Shown here piece by piece: positions 47,080 through 59,324 of a stretch of DNA of 64,000 bases. Position 1 is the stretch's first letter; each line of letters starts with the position of its first letter. The notes under the pieces were generated by a model that saw nothing but the letters and a program-made list of their open reading frames with translations, made no database searches and was not told the DNA's origin. The position numbers and the translations under genes are program-made. Origin of the DNA: Taenia hydatigena (lineage: Eukaryota > Platyhelminthes > Cestoda > Cyclophyllidea > Taeniidae); contig JADWOT020001773.1 of assembly GCA_036345935.2 (NCBI GenBank), positions 62,001-126,000 on the forward strand. Direction: 5' to 3'.

Positions 47080-49250
47080 ACGATGGCACAGTGGGAAGAA
47101 CCAATTGCGCAAAGGTCAATTGTAAAAACACCACGCGTCAACCACTCGATGATGTTTCCCATGCCTTTTGGGATGGACACAGTTCGACGAAATGGTCCCT
47201 GATTGAGTCCTGCAACCCTGTGGATCGACACTGACCGGTTAATAATGCGACCCCTAAGAGAGATGCAGACTGGCAATATTGATACCCGGTTATGGATCCC
47301 GTTTCCATGTGGATAAGTCTGGGTCGGCGCTGAGGCACGCAACTCCATTGCATGCGTCTTGAGCAATCCCCTACTTGAAGACCAAGTCTTGTGCAACAGA
47401 TAATACACTTACTTGTTAGAGTAGCCATTCCACTTCTTTGTAGGAAAGTGGATTCAGGGGCACACGATAAACCATCGGCACAGCTCTGCGCTAACACGGC
47501 CCACTTCACCTCGACGTCCATGGGTGCCTAGTGCGGCCTAGCTAACCTTTCAGCATTAAGGCATTTCATTTTCGGCAGCACCTGCATTCTTGCAACCACA
47601 GGACTTGGCACCTGCCCACCTCCCTTACTTTTAATCAGCAAACTGAGTGATCTACCAGCGTAAAATAGGTGTTTGCAGCTCCCCCAGTAGCTTTACATTC
47701 GCTTGACTAAGGTGCGTTCTAGCATAGCTTTTCATTGTCCACAGGTCCGTCTCGGTCAGTCTCATATGCCTACCGCATGCTGCCCAAATTTACCGCCACA
47801 CGTTTTGCAGGTTGAGAAAGGGTCGGGCGAACAGATGGGTAGTCGAAAAAATCAACAGATAGACGGGTATGTGGGTGGGTCGGCGGATGAAGAGATTGAG
47901 ATAAACGCAATGACGTAAGAAGTCATTGGACAGCCGACACTAGCTTTACCGCCTCACCTAGGCTCTACCTCTACATCTCTACCAAATGACCCAACAAGTG
48001 AACAAAAAGGAACAGCGACGCAAATTAATAATAAAATAATTCGCAAAGTAATCGTCTCGAAACAACACACATAGTAGGTGTGATGGAAGAAAAGGATACC
48101 ATGATCAGAAGGAAAGGCGAAACAAGACGCTAGTTGCAACGACTGTCCCATCCAGCTTCCCATCACTGCTATACATATACCACAGGAAAGGCGGCGCACC
48201 GCAAAAAATGCACTCGTGCGACAGACACAAAGCCAAATAATGGCGCAGAACGAGGGTGCAAACTGGACCACACCGGGCCTTTGCCCATGTCTGCGTCGCA
48301 TTAAAGGGTTCGAGGCCCGTGTGCACCACTTGCCCCTATGCCTTGGGCATGTCAATGCCGGTGACACCCCCCTTCCCTCTTCCCCCCCAAACTACCCAGT
48401 GCACCTACAGCTCCACTGCAACGGGCATACGCATGACAGCACTCAGTCAATCAACAGCATGTACAATAGACCAGCCATGTGTGCGCGTGTGCTTAAAATA
48501 ATGGAAAAAGTATTGAACGTAAACAAGACAGCTAACACGGCGAAGCAACCAATTCCTTTCCACTGTGAGCAAACTCCATCCTAAGCATTCTTAGCAGCAA
48601 TAATGCAATCAATATGAAGCAATGCACCCGGAAAAAATGCGTCGTGAGGGCGTCAGAGAGGTGTTAATTTTAGCACCTCCAACAGTCAAATGTTCTAATG
48701 CAGATGGGGCGGCACGACCACTCACATCAGGCAGGACTGTATAAACGTTCCAACGCCACACCTCACACCCCTGAAGTAAAGCTGGTGAAGATAACTTCGC
48801 GGATATGCCCATCGACAACGAATTAAGTAGATCGCCTCACCTTCCCCTGTCTATCTACCCAAGCCGCTACCAACCAAATAATCCTATTAACAGATAAGTG
48901 AAAAGAGCGTGAGCAACCAAAAAGACGAAGCCCAAAGCTTCCCGATCCATGTTTGCCTGTGTCTTGGGAGACGCCCACCAACCATTGGCCGTTAAAGAAT
49001 ACCAATCTAACTAACTTAAAGGAGACGCCAAACCTGCAATTTTGCCTGTGTCCGCGATCCGTCAGCCAACTGTCAGCCTCAAGGGAAAAACAGCTAAAGC
49101 CTCAGCTGCTTACTACAACGACTAAGACAAGGGTGGCGAAGACCACACCGGACCTAGTACACTGCTACAGCAGGAGGAGTGAACAAACCGAGGAAATCAG
49201 TGGGTTGCCTTCCAAATCATTACCGTGACAATACGCATCTAATAACTATT
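47080..49250. other. Right-arm-specific segment inside family U
   Basis: Left-arm positions about 10850 and 11010 are neighbours, while their counterparts here are about 2.2 kb apart. The segment is richer in C and G than its surroundings, with overlapping ORFs of up to 137 codons on both strands (for example minus 47954-48367) but no recognisable transposase, reverse transcriptase or host domain. It is either an insertion here or a deletion in the left arm. Confidence 0.4.
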
Positions 49251-50193
49251 CCATCCATAAGTATTTCGGATGCAGGCATCTCGGGATGCTTCCTTTGGCA
49301 AAGACAAATGTGCACAGTTCCATAGTTTACACGGAGAACACTAAACAGCCAAACTCGTGTCCTATTTCCTGCCCTTCTTCTCATTTACAAACAACATCAG
49401 CAGAAGGAACCGACGAAATTGCTTGACATTCAGTAAAATTTGAGCGCGCGTAAAAATGGGCATTAAATTACGAGATGGTCCTCCACAACTCCACAAAACA
49501 ATGAGAGGACGTAAAGCAGCAGCAAGCTTTCTAACCACAAGTACATTTCAATCTACTCACTTCATGCAACTGCACATAGTGCCCATCTTACTGTTCCGAC
49601 TTCGGCAGAAAACACTAATTTGCTATGAAGCGAATCGCTGTATTCTACCTACCAGCATCCTGTACACTCAATATGCTAACTACAAATTTAACATGCTTTG
49701 TAATGAGCAATAACAACTTATTACAATCAAGATTATCGAAAAGTACACGCATATTTATTCAAACCCGCTAAACGCGCGACCTTTCACGGTTAGGTTAGAA
49801 TAAAATAAGATTAATGGACGAAAGTACGCCATCTACTATTCTAAGCGAAAAGCGATAACAAGATGCGCGAAATGGATAAATGCAGCTAACAGCATGACCA
49901 GATGTCAATGAGCACAAAAGTTAGAATTGCCAGCAATTCAGGTATACCAGTGCTGGATTAAACATCTAAACAAATGATGACAACAAGCAAGTGGAACAAG
50001 TAGAAAATGGGAACGAAGAGACAATTTATCCTAAAGCAGCGTTTGATTCCCATAAAATACACAGCAATTGTGACCGATGCAAAGGACTACACCTCGCACT
50101 AAGGCGTCACACCCCATCAAAGTGCATAAAAAGCAAATGGTATGCATAAATAGAGACTTTACAAACATAAATAAACGTGCATTTATACGTACC

Positions 50194-50530
50194 TGTCAAT
50201 CGGCGAGTCACTTCCTCCATGCATCCATAGCCATCACACTCGTTTACATGGCCATTTCGCCTACCACTCCACAGCACAGGGGTCACGACACGGCACCACT
50301 TGCACCCTACTTCGCAGTCCTCCAACGGTTCTAGCGAAATTCCATCGGCGAATGTTGATCGTAAAAACGCCTTTCGACGGTGACACAGCCTCAAAGAAAT
50401 ACCTGGCCTTTGCAGACTTGAAGGAAACATGGCTGATGTGCTGCTTCTTTCGTTCAGTCGTCCCCATTCTGCGCAGTAAAATTCGATGCTTGCATCCACC
50501 TATCACCTGCGTCACCAAATACTTCATTTG
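50194..50530 (-). pseudogene. Family U exon k (right)
   Basis: Reads MKYLVTQVIGGCKHRILLRR, KKQHISHVSFKSAKARYFFE, then IRRWNFARTVGGLRSRVQVV. It is then frameshifted by about two bases before NGHVNECDGYGCMEEVTRRL and the donor CAG|GTACGTA. The partner is at 9620-9953. Confidence 0.5.
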
Positions 50531-50822
50531 AGGAACATCCTCGAGTCTGCAGAAACAAACTGAGACTTAAAGAAACAATGCCAATCAAGGCGGCGGATTG
50601 ATACGCTGTGCGACGATAGAGTGGGCCGCACGCCGACGCCGCGGTCGCACCAGAATCTTTACGACGTTGGTCTAGGCTTGTTCGGATCGCGTCTACTGAA
50701 GTTATAGTGGAGAAGAAAATATTCAACTACCCCTTCGTAGGGCACTGCAGCTATATCTGCGTCCAATCAACACGACAAATTCGACCGGTACGATCATCGC
50801 ATCAATTTGGAAAATGTAGCCG

Positions 50823-51050
50823 TCACATTGCATTTGTAAAATCGACCTCGGAAAAGGATATATCACGAATCCATTGAGACACAGCACAGATCACACCAAC
50901 TTCTAGACAGGAATAGAGAGCAACGGAGGACTCCAACTTCAAATTCGGCATTTTATCAGCAACCCCTTGCAGCACGTTTGATGCGCCACCACAGGCAAGT
51001 ACATTCTTGTCACCCTTAAGGCTCGGACCATCATTGACCTCACATGAAGC
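50823..51050 (-). CDS. Family U exon j (right), open
   Basis: Follows the acceptor TTCATTTTAG and stays open for 75 codons: ASCEVNDGPSLKGDKNVLAC, GGASNVLQGVADKMPNLKLE, SSVALYSCLEVGVICAVSQW, IRDISFSEVDFTNAM, stop. The left copy shares the first 35 or so codons with mainly conservative changes, then shifts frame. I could not assign the family. Confidence 0.5.
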   Translation of the reverse strand, partial: ASCEVNDGPSLKGDKNVLACGGASNVLQGVADKMPNLKLESSVALYSCLEVGVICAVSQWIRDISFSEVDFTNAM

Positions 51051-51081
51051 CTAAAATGAAACAGTTTCTTTCCTTCTTAAA

Positions 51082-51306
51082 CTAATAAAGCTTATCCAGC
51101 CAAAATAATGCCGCAATTAAAACAGGCAACGTGCCCACCACATCGTAAGACAGCATGCCAAACACGACCGATGACATTGAAACTGCCAAACTTGAAGGGC
51201 CACTGTCGAGCAAATATCTTCCAATCTCAAGAATTTTTAGAAATGCACAAAACACACCGTCAAGCGTGGCCTTTGAACAACTGCTAGAATTTGTCTTTGC
51301 GAGTGT
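51082..51306 (-). CDS. Family U block i (right)
   Basis: Open reading containing SCSKATLDGVFCAFLKILEI, then VGTLPVLIAALFWLDKLY and TAG at the same codon as the left copy's TAA (8816-9037). Confidence 0.5.
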   Translation of the reverse strand, partial: TLAKTNSSSCSKATLDGVFCAFLKILEIGRYLLDSGPSSLAVSMSSVVFGMLSYDVVGTLPVLIAALFWLDKLY

Positions 51307-52414
51307 ATGCAAACAAAATGCAGTTCATCTTCGAAAATTGATTAGCTGACAATTGATATACAACTACAAAAATTGCATCCTATTATAAAAAGCTGCATTT
51401 ATTCTGGAAAAGGATATCAGAACATTATGCACCACATGTGAGAATTGAATCGTTGTCCTCAAGCATACTAGTTATTTTGTTATAAACTTATTAACGTAGG
51501 TGACAGCATCGATACAGTCCTTATGGTTAGTGAAACGGTGGCCTCTGTCGACATAGTCATTACACAATGGATAGAGATGTAGCGCGCTTCCCGCTTGTCT
51601 CCTCGTCTTCTGCCTCAAAATCCTTTGGACAGATGGGTCACAGCTAACGGACTTTATTGCGAACTTGGGTTGCTCGGGTCACTATCTCCCCTTTCTCCTC
51701 TCAGGGATTTCGACAAAACTTTCATTACTAGGTGTGCGATGGCTGCCTCGTCTCTCAAAGTTTCATTTCAAAAAAAAATCATTGCACAAATCCTGCCTTA
51801 ATAGCCATCTTGAATGCCTTTCTTCCAGTCATTAAAGTTCAAACTTCATTTTCGCATTTGATCAGTGGTGCACCTTTGCAGAGTCACAGGTGCAATGTTA
51901 AGCGATTAATGGCTAGAAACCTAGCAGTGCGATGTGGAAAAAACAACCGATAAGTGTTAGAACGTTTTTACATGGCGTTAACTGGAAATGTTTAATGGGC
52001 AGAAGTAAGTACGCATTAAATCGTAGAGCATCTTTGGTTCCTCCTCCGCCTTCCCCTGCAAATTATCAACCGCACTTTAACAATAAGTCACCCCACCCAA
52101 AGCTCACAAATGTGGACGTCTTGAAAAACCAATGCATGGTCTGAAGGCGCATAATAACACGGCCTCACATCGGTCGCAAAACCTGACTACTACCTTGGAG
52201 TAAAAAAGAACGAGGAACAAGCAAAAGTGGTGCAAGCCTATGATAAGATCTCGCTCAACATGCACGACATACATTACCCAATGGGGGAGTGCTTACCGAG
52301 GTGCCTTTCCCCTCTCCCTTTCGCTCGCCCTCCCGCCTGGCAACCACACACGCCCCATCCAGTCTTCCATGATGTTGGACCCTCCTCCAAGCGCACAGCC
52401 GCACCGCTGCTTGC

Positions 52415-52612
52415 CTGCTTATGCCCCGCGTGAAGGAATAGTCCACACTGAGGAGGAGGAAAAGAAGCCAGGGAACTCTCAATCGCATTTACTGCTTCTC
52501 TAATAATTGCTTTGACAACATAGTTGTCGCCGTCGACAACGACGAGTTCAAAGGCCCCTGGTGTAGTCTCAGTGGCTTCCCATGGACCGGCTTCTACGTC
52601 CACGATTTCCCC
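52415..52612 (-). CDS. Family U exon f (right), GC donor
   Basis: Counterpart of 7521-7717. It reads PWEATETTPGAFELVVVDGD, VVKAIIREAVNAIESSL and CGLFLHAGHKQ, and ends CAG|GCAAGC, a possible GC-AG intron start. Confidence 0.5.
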
Positions 52613-54220
52613 TTGCAATTATTGTCACCGTCGACAACGATGTGTTATTGTTGGCAGGCAGCTTGATGAGTCCGTGATTGACGACGACGACGTTGAGAAG
52701 CTTCAGGTAGTCAGCGTTGCGAACAATGGCAGAGACGGTGGCGAGGCAGCCAGTGTTGGTCAGAGGCCGACTACTACAGCACATAAATACTGCACTTACA
52801 AGTCTTGCATACAAAACTGACGTCTCCATGCCTACCACATAATAATGCGCTAGAGGAAGTGAAAATTCCTTTTCGTCGTACTTTGGACCCACGATCACTT
52901 TAGCACCATGTAAAGCCAAGGACTTGGTAAGTTCTCCTCCTCGGCTTCCCTCCCACCAAGTGAGGCCTCATTCATCACCAGAACATCACTCCCCCCTAAT
53001 TCAAATAACACCCTACCTACCTACTTCAATCAATCTCCTCTACTCCATTGTTCAGCACATAGAACGAACGCGAAAAAGCGTTGCCATCCAACAACCAACC
53101 AAAACACGTCAAATTTTCTCCCTAGAACCTCATTAACAAAAAAGGGATCCCTATACACACACACATACACACACGTATACGGAACTAAAAACGAGCCCCA
53201 GACGATCTTGACAATATCAATACGCGTAGATTCACGTGCAACAAAACAATTAGTAGACAGTAAGAAATGCACACACACGCACACCCAAATTAACGAAAAG
53301 AAAAGCACCTACGGCACGTTTGAAAAAAAGCTTTTTAAAACCTCTCCTCCTCGTCCCCTTGATCTTTCCGGTATTAACAATCACCAGCGCAACTCATCAA
53401 CGTGAAAAATAAACCCGCACCTCCGCACCCAGCCCATCAGTGTTACACTCCAGTTAGTCTATTCAGCATGCGCCCACGCCCTTCTCACCCTTCTCACACT
53501 TACCGCTATGCCATCCAACACACACCGCTATCGTCCATCCCGACATCCACATCGCACAACCGAGACGGAGACGCCTACGCCAATGACTTCACGAACTCGT
53601 ACTGCCTACCGTTCCACAGACTCATCAAATGTTACCTCACCGCCACAGTAATTCTATAGCATCCGAAAAGGAAAAAAGCAAACAATGGAGGAGCCGATGC
53701 GTGAATGTCTAATACGCTGCAAAGCTGACGGCTCCGAACATAACAAACGATAGGAGAAAACACCTAAACGAGCAAACATTTAAGACTGCTGCAAAGTACA
53801 ATCTGCGTAGTGATGCAAATGCTTCCCACTAGTCACTCCTTCCTCCGCTTCTGCTGCACCCACCTCGCCCAGACACCAACTCATGCCGTCAAAGCTGAAC
53901 CTACCGTTAAGCCATCACCAAGGCCCTCCACACAATACATTTCGCAAAGATCACACCAGCACAAGAATAACCCCGATCTCCAAGTCAATGAGCAGTGAAG
54001 TCCCAAGTGTCTTACGCCCTCCATATATGTATGCGTGATCCGCCAACACGGATATCATAGTAATGGAAATAACGCACCTTTTACCCCACATGAAATGTGC
54101 AAGGATCTACAGATGAATGATAAAAACTTGCGTCTACCCTAAATGAGAACGCAAATCGAATCTATAGCTATACAAAATCGACGGCAAAAATCAGTTACAG
54201 CAATCTAATCTTACCTAAGC

Positions 54221-55300
54221 AACGTGTGAAGTGATAGCGAAGGCGGGAGCCGCACTCATTGCTGACAGTCGCCATTCCTAGCAAAAGAAGAAGTCTTGAC
54301 AGGATCTGCATCTGCCTCTTCAACGTCTATCTAGTATGTAAGCGGATAAAGGGAATGGATTGAAAGGTATGCAGGTATAATGAATGCCCATTAGCAAGAA
54401 AAAAATGAATCGGCACCAAGTACTCAGTGGAGCTGAAACACTTTTCAACAAAATTGTCTCACTAAGCCAAATCCACCGCCACTAAAGAACGAATCGATTA
54501 CAAACTGCCATAACAATCCCAAATTCTCGCTTACAGTATTGCAAAGAAAAGTGGACGTGAGTAGGCACTGCAGTTGGAAAAAACGCCCCAGCAATCACAT
54601 TACGTGACCCTTGCGTTTGCACTAGCACGTAGGCGTATGAAGGAAGCCAATCAACATTCAGAGGACGTAATAGCAACCAAGAAACTAAAACTAAGGCATC
54701 TTGCACCGCACAAAAATGTGATGCAAGCAGGATTCAACCCAAAATAAGGACGCAGACCGAATCAATTGCTGCATAGAAAAGGCAGCAACAGTATTTGCAA
54801 TTCGATCTTACCTGAGGAAGCTATCGCTTACTTAGGAAGCGATAGCCAAGTCGAGATTCGTATCCACTGCACTCTCATAGCGCCTCCATTCTTCGCAAAG
54901 CATAAATTTTTGACGACGACGTCAATATCCGACCTAACAAATGCATGGTTCAAAGTTATGGACAATAAGGCATATAATGAATGCTTTCTAGCGAAAATAA
55001 TGAGTATGCGCTAAGCACTTAGCAAAGTTAAAGCACTTCTCAACAAAATTACGACTCATTAATCAAAATCCACAGCCATTAAAAAACTAACTGGTTGACA
55101 AATTGCCAAAACAATGTTGTTTGTTACTTAAAGTATTGCACGACAAATGATGGGCGTGAGTGGAATTTGCAGCTGGAAAACAAAAACGTCTTAGCATTCC
55201 CATTATGAGGCACTCGAGTTTACTCTAGCAAGTAGGCGTACAAAGGAAGCCAATCGACATGAAAAGACCTAATAGCACATAACAAACTAAAAACGGTAAC
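54221..55300 (-). repeat. Tandem duplication of family U block a in the right arm
   Basis: 54420-54710 and 55010-55300 align directly at about 590-bp spacing (for example CTTTTCAACAAAATTG/ CTTCTCAACAAAATTACG, and GTAGGCGTATGAAGGAAGCC/GTAGGCGTACAAAGGAAGCC). The left arm has one copy. Both carry relics of block a. The outer one reads SDIDVVVKNLCFAKNGG. Confidence 0.6.
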
Positions 55301-56534
55301 AAATGCCAAATACTTACCGCCTTCCAACTTGTTCGAGCCAATTAAGCCCCATTAACCGAAAATAATGACCACCAAAACAAACACCGCTCACGTACTTCGA
55401 GCACAAAACTAGCTGACCATTTTAATGCTGTTCGATTAAACAAATCAACATCTGATTTATGTGCATTTATGCAAGCAAAAAATTACTTAAAATTCCTAGC
55501 TTTTGTTTTAGTAATATATTTTAATAAGTAGCAATGCAATCAAAATAAATTTCTTGGCAAACGTAAGTGACAAAACAAGCAGCAAACTCTAGATTTTAAA
55601 CGCGTTAAAATAAGATCGCAAGAGTCCTTAGCTATTAGTTTTGCAATCCGAACAGTGACTTAGCGTTTGTTTCTACGATCGTCAGGCTAGGTATTTGTTT
55701 CCAAGTTGATTTATAAGGCCCAGGGCAACGTACTTTTGTTTGTGATTTAGTGCAGCTTTAATTTCTTGACGGCTTTTACACAGCTTTTAACTGCAACTTA
55801 CATTGTCCAGCAGACTTAAGTCATGGTACACAGGCAAATGATCAATGACCTTTGCAACGCCGCCAGATGACCAACGACCTTAAAGGATGAATTTAAAAAT
55901 GGAAAATTAAAGTTTTATGTATAACCTATGACAAATAAGGGAAGACTAGTAATGCATAATAAATATGTGGTATCAAATGCACTAAAAAATTGGGTTAGTT
56001 CATCACATAATAGTAAGATTTGAGCGAAGTAGGAAAATATGTGATCCAAAGGGCAAATTTACGCGAATGGGGAATACAAAAATTCAAAATCCTAAAACCA
56101 TTCATGTAGAGCATTAAAGAGAAACATTTCAAATCTAAAAGGTATAAGCGTGGATCTAGACAAGGATTGCATCGAAAACACTTGTCTTGGAAGTCTACCC
56201 CACATAATGACGCAATAATAAAGTCTTCAAATTGGGTTAGAGGTCAATTGAAAAGCCAAACAACGCATTAGTGAACACTTGGAAGGGTGTTAAAATATTG
56301 CAGAAGGCAAGTAAACTTATGGTGGGCCCCTGCTGGACTGGGTTTCAGTTCTCCTCCTCAAACGTGCAGACAATATCTTAAAGCGACAATAGACGTATTA
56401 ATTGAACAAAAAGTCTACAAACATTATACCTTGGTAAGTCAAAATCGTGCACATGAGTAATGCAATACTTAGTTCAGTTTCACAAAATTAATCTGGTCTG
56501 GTATCACAGCACGTTATATGGTTTGATTTTAAGT
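55301..56534. other. Unassigned interval
   Basis: The first ~70 bp match the left arm (inverted near 5300-5361). The rest is AT-rich with no supported gene. Confidence 0.4.
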
Positions 56535-56539
56535 GCCAT

Positions 56540-56729
56540 TGTAGTACTTGGCTTGTGTGAACTACTGTTATCGGTCAGGATCACAGAGGTGGCCATATTG
56601 CCCTAACTGCGTAAGCTGGCCTCAGGATCATGTCACCAGCTTATTTTTTTGTCTGCTCGTTGTATATATACACATTCTACCCTAGTATTCAGCCTTCTTT
56701 TGCCTTCGAGGGAACCTCGAGTCGCTACA
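56540..56729 (-). mobile_element. LTR-like mini-element with a perfect 5-bp target duplication (copy S6)
   Basis: On the plus strand it runs TGTAGTACTTGG to GAGTCGCTACA. It is flanked on both sides by GCCAT (56535-56539 and 56730-56734). It is the second independent target duplication of the same length and so strong support for insertion by an integrase-like mechanism. Confidence 0.75.
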
Positions 56730-58187
56730 GCCATTGTCATCGTGAAGTCGTTACTTGTGCGGTGAAGTTTAAAAAGTATTTGAGGTTGAGGGGAGCTAGG
56801 AATATAGCCTCGTCTCTCTTAAATTGCGTGTATGCGTATACTTTAGTTTGTTGCGTTACTTGCGTGCATTTTGAAGACTGAAATCGGACTATGCCCCCTG
56901 TAAAGTATGGCGTATCTGAATGTTGGCACATCTGGTGAGGGGTGTTTGAAACTGCTACCAAACCAAGTGACTGTAAACTACACTAGAAGAAGAGAAAAAG
57001 GAAGAGAAAGAGAAAAAAGAGAAGGGGGGTGGGGATGAGTAGGTATGCTTCCAGTCAGCAGGAATTGGTATCCGCATCGATTCCCCGCGGCCTCATTTTT
57101 GGAAGTGGAAGTGAAGACCTGTGAAGAGAAAGACGGAGGTAGGGTGCACATCTTTATTAAGCCCAAGAATTTAAGCGGGATAAGTTGCTACTGACCGTGC
57201 AGAGCTCGCTAACTGAGAAATATTGCACGGAGGGAAATTCGTGAAACTGCCTTTGGAAACACCATTTTAGGCGTAGCGTGGTGTGCGAGTTGCGATATCC
57301 TTTTCCTTCTCCATCATAGCGAATGGGGTAGTGCTACCTTTTCAACACACTGCGTCACCACGTTAGCCCCACCCCTTCCCACGTCGTCAAAGAGGCACTG
57401 CTTCCTATTGTGAGTTATCTCGTCCCCTTTTATATTCAAGATGAGTGGGATGAAAATGTATACATGCATGCATGCCTACTCAAACTACCATCAGCACAAC
57501 CTCCACCAGAAGAAGGTAAGGCTCCAATTTACAAACGGCATGCATTCTAAACAAAACATTCCTAGCAGCGGTAACTACTGTGTCACGAAGTAGATTGCAT
57601 GCTTCCTTAGTGTGTCACCAACAAGGGTTCAGATGGAGGAGAAGGAAGATGATTGCCGTCGCAACTCTCTTATCACATGCGGTGTCTACCTGCTGACAGT
57701 CTCTACTGCTGGAATGTTTTGAAGGCGGAATGTTATTGCTACTGTTCGACGCTCAGTAGGAGTTGCACGTCGAGGTAATTATTTGATCGGACATTGGCTG
57801 GGGTAGGGGGTTGCACACAGATGAGGGGGATTGCAAAAAGGGGCCGAGGAGGAGAAAAAGCAGAAGAGAGACATCCGTCAGCATTCATTTTGTTAATAAC
57901 AGCACCCCTCCGCATAATTAATAAGACAGTGGTGTTGTTTCATGAGAAGACGTTGCGAAGAACGCGTTAATTGAAGAGTCGTGAGCAAGTTCCTAGAAGT
58001 GACTTAAAAGGAAAAAGGACACCCTTCTTTCAACAACTAGTCGTGAGCGATGCGAGGAGGGAAGGTGGTAAAGAAGAAAAATCCACCTATCAGACAATAA
58101 AACCGCTGCGCACCGACCCACCACCCACCTACAGGACTTCGCAGGCAGTAGAGCCGCTTGCAATTGTCAGTCAAACCACACACCAGG
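56730..58187. other. Outer right arm, no gene supported
   Basis: A purine-rich tract (AGAAGAAGAGAAAAAGGAAG and onwards) lies at about 56985-57035. 57300-57445 matches 2350-2210 inverted. The sequence contains no conserved ORF. Confidence 0.45.
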
Positions 58188-58373
58188 TGTAGTACTTTGT
58201 TTGTTAGAACTACCGGTTTCTGTCGAGGTCACAGAGGTGGCCGTATTGCCCTAGCTGCGTGGGCTGGCCTCCAAGCCATGCCAGCAGTCTTTTTCCCTCT
58301 ATCCGGTGAATATATATACTCCACCTTAGCATTCTGCCTTCTTTTGCCTTAAAGGGAGCCTCGGGACGCTACA
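58188..58373 (-). mobile_element. LTR-like mini-element (copy S7)
   Basis: Plus-strand ends TGTAGTACTTTG and GGGACGCTACA. The flanks CCAGG and CAAGG match at four of five bases, a probable aged target duplication. It contains the TATATATA box and the segment CCTCTGTGACC (inverted) common to the family. Confidence 0.7.
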
Positions 58374-59324
58374 CAAGGGCTCCTATTTCAGCCCCTTGTC
58401 GACTTCTCGTAGCTGATGAGCCGAATCTGACCTAACCTAACAAATTGTGGTGTTGCTACCACGCAAATACCTGCTGCACGCTTCTACAATATTCCTCTTA
58501 AACTAATTTTATTAACAAGAACTCATTTGCTCAGAGAGCTTAGTAAAGTTATGGAAGGAGCCTGGCCTTAAATAATGATGTCGGTTTCCCTGAGTCGTCT
58601 CTCTCTCACACGATAACTTGCATGGATAGCAAAATTGTTATCCGACAACAGCCTATAAATGAATTAATGACGCTCATAGACCGTGTCATAATAATATTGA
58701 ATTGCAGCATGCTTTCAAACAAGCAAGTATAGTCAAAAAATAGATAAAAGCAACATTTGATTCAAATTGCATGCCTTGCTTATTTTAAGGAAAGAGTTGC
58801 CAAACGAAAGGGACACTGCATGGTGTAGTGCCTAGCACACATATTATGATCTCCATGCTTGTTGAGCTGCTGTTGGTGGAAATATTATATTGATCCCCAA
58901 TGTACTTTGACCTGTTATACGCCTCCACTTTGCAAAAAACCACTTTCGAATGCAAAAGAAATGTGCAATTTTGGTGTATCTAAGATTACTTTTACTTGCC
59001 GTATCATTTCGTAGGTACAGATTAATGCAAAGTAGAGTTGACATTCGAAAAGAATGAGCAAAAGATGTCGTTCTCAAAAGTCGTCTAAAAACAGAAATAG
59101 AACAGAGTGGAAAGAAACATTTTACTGAATATAGGCACACGCGTATGATGAGTGACAGATTTTAATCCAATGAAGTTTATAGAACCTAATCATTTTGTCC
59201 TGTGTGTTAATTGAAATGCATCACGTAATGTTTAAGACCAAAAATAAATACGCATGCTCTTTGCAATTTTTTTTGACGCACGCCGGTTGTCGATTGCATA
59301 TTTCGCTAGGTGAAACAAGTCTTT
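58374..59324. other. Unassigned interval
   Basis: AT-rich. A 98-codon minus-strand ORF at 58844-59140 has no recognisable motif. Similarity to the 1-760 region (inverted) begins near 59200. Confidence 0.35.

Larger units (their letters stand above)
45260..55100 (-). pseudogene. Family U, right copy: unidentified multi-exon gene, decaying
   Basis: Inverted counterpart of 5648-12544, with exon-like blocks in the same order. Better preserved blocks: 51050-50823 (exon j), 51306-51082 (i), 52612-52415 (f), 52917-52800 (d), 45454-45260 (n). Lesions: acceptor TTTTCGG at exon c (53662), a 1-nt deletion in block a near 54310, two stops in block h, a frameshift in the second half of exon k, and a TAA early in exon n. 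The lesions differ from those of the left copy, so decay was independent. About 2.2 kb at 47080-49250 has no left-arm counterpart. Confidence 0.5.

Noticed and set aside
48290..48330. tRNA box B-like GGGTTCGAGGCCC
   Set aside because: No matching A box or cloverleaf could be drawn around it.
47061..48584. ORFs of 115-137 codons in the right-arm-specific segment
   Set aside because: They overlap on both strands, lack any recognised motif and have no partner; coding status cannot be supported.
50823..51050. Chaperonin (CCT-like) GGGA motif in family U exon j (CGGASN)
   Set aside because: Spacing to the following conserved positions does not fit and adjacent blocks do not resemble chaperonins.
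58405..58440. Hammerhead-like CTGATGAGCCGAATC
   Set aside because: The conserved GAAA core and the helices are absent.
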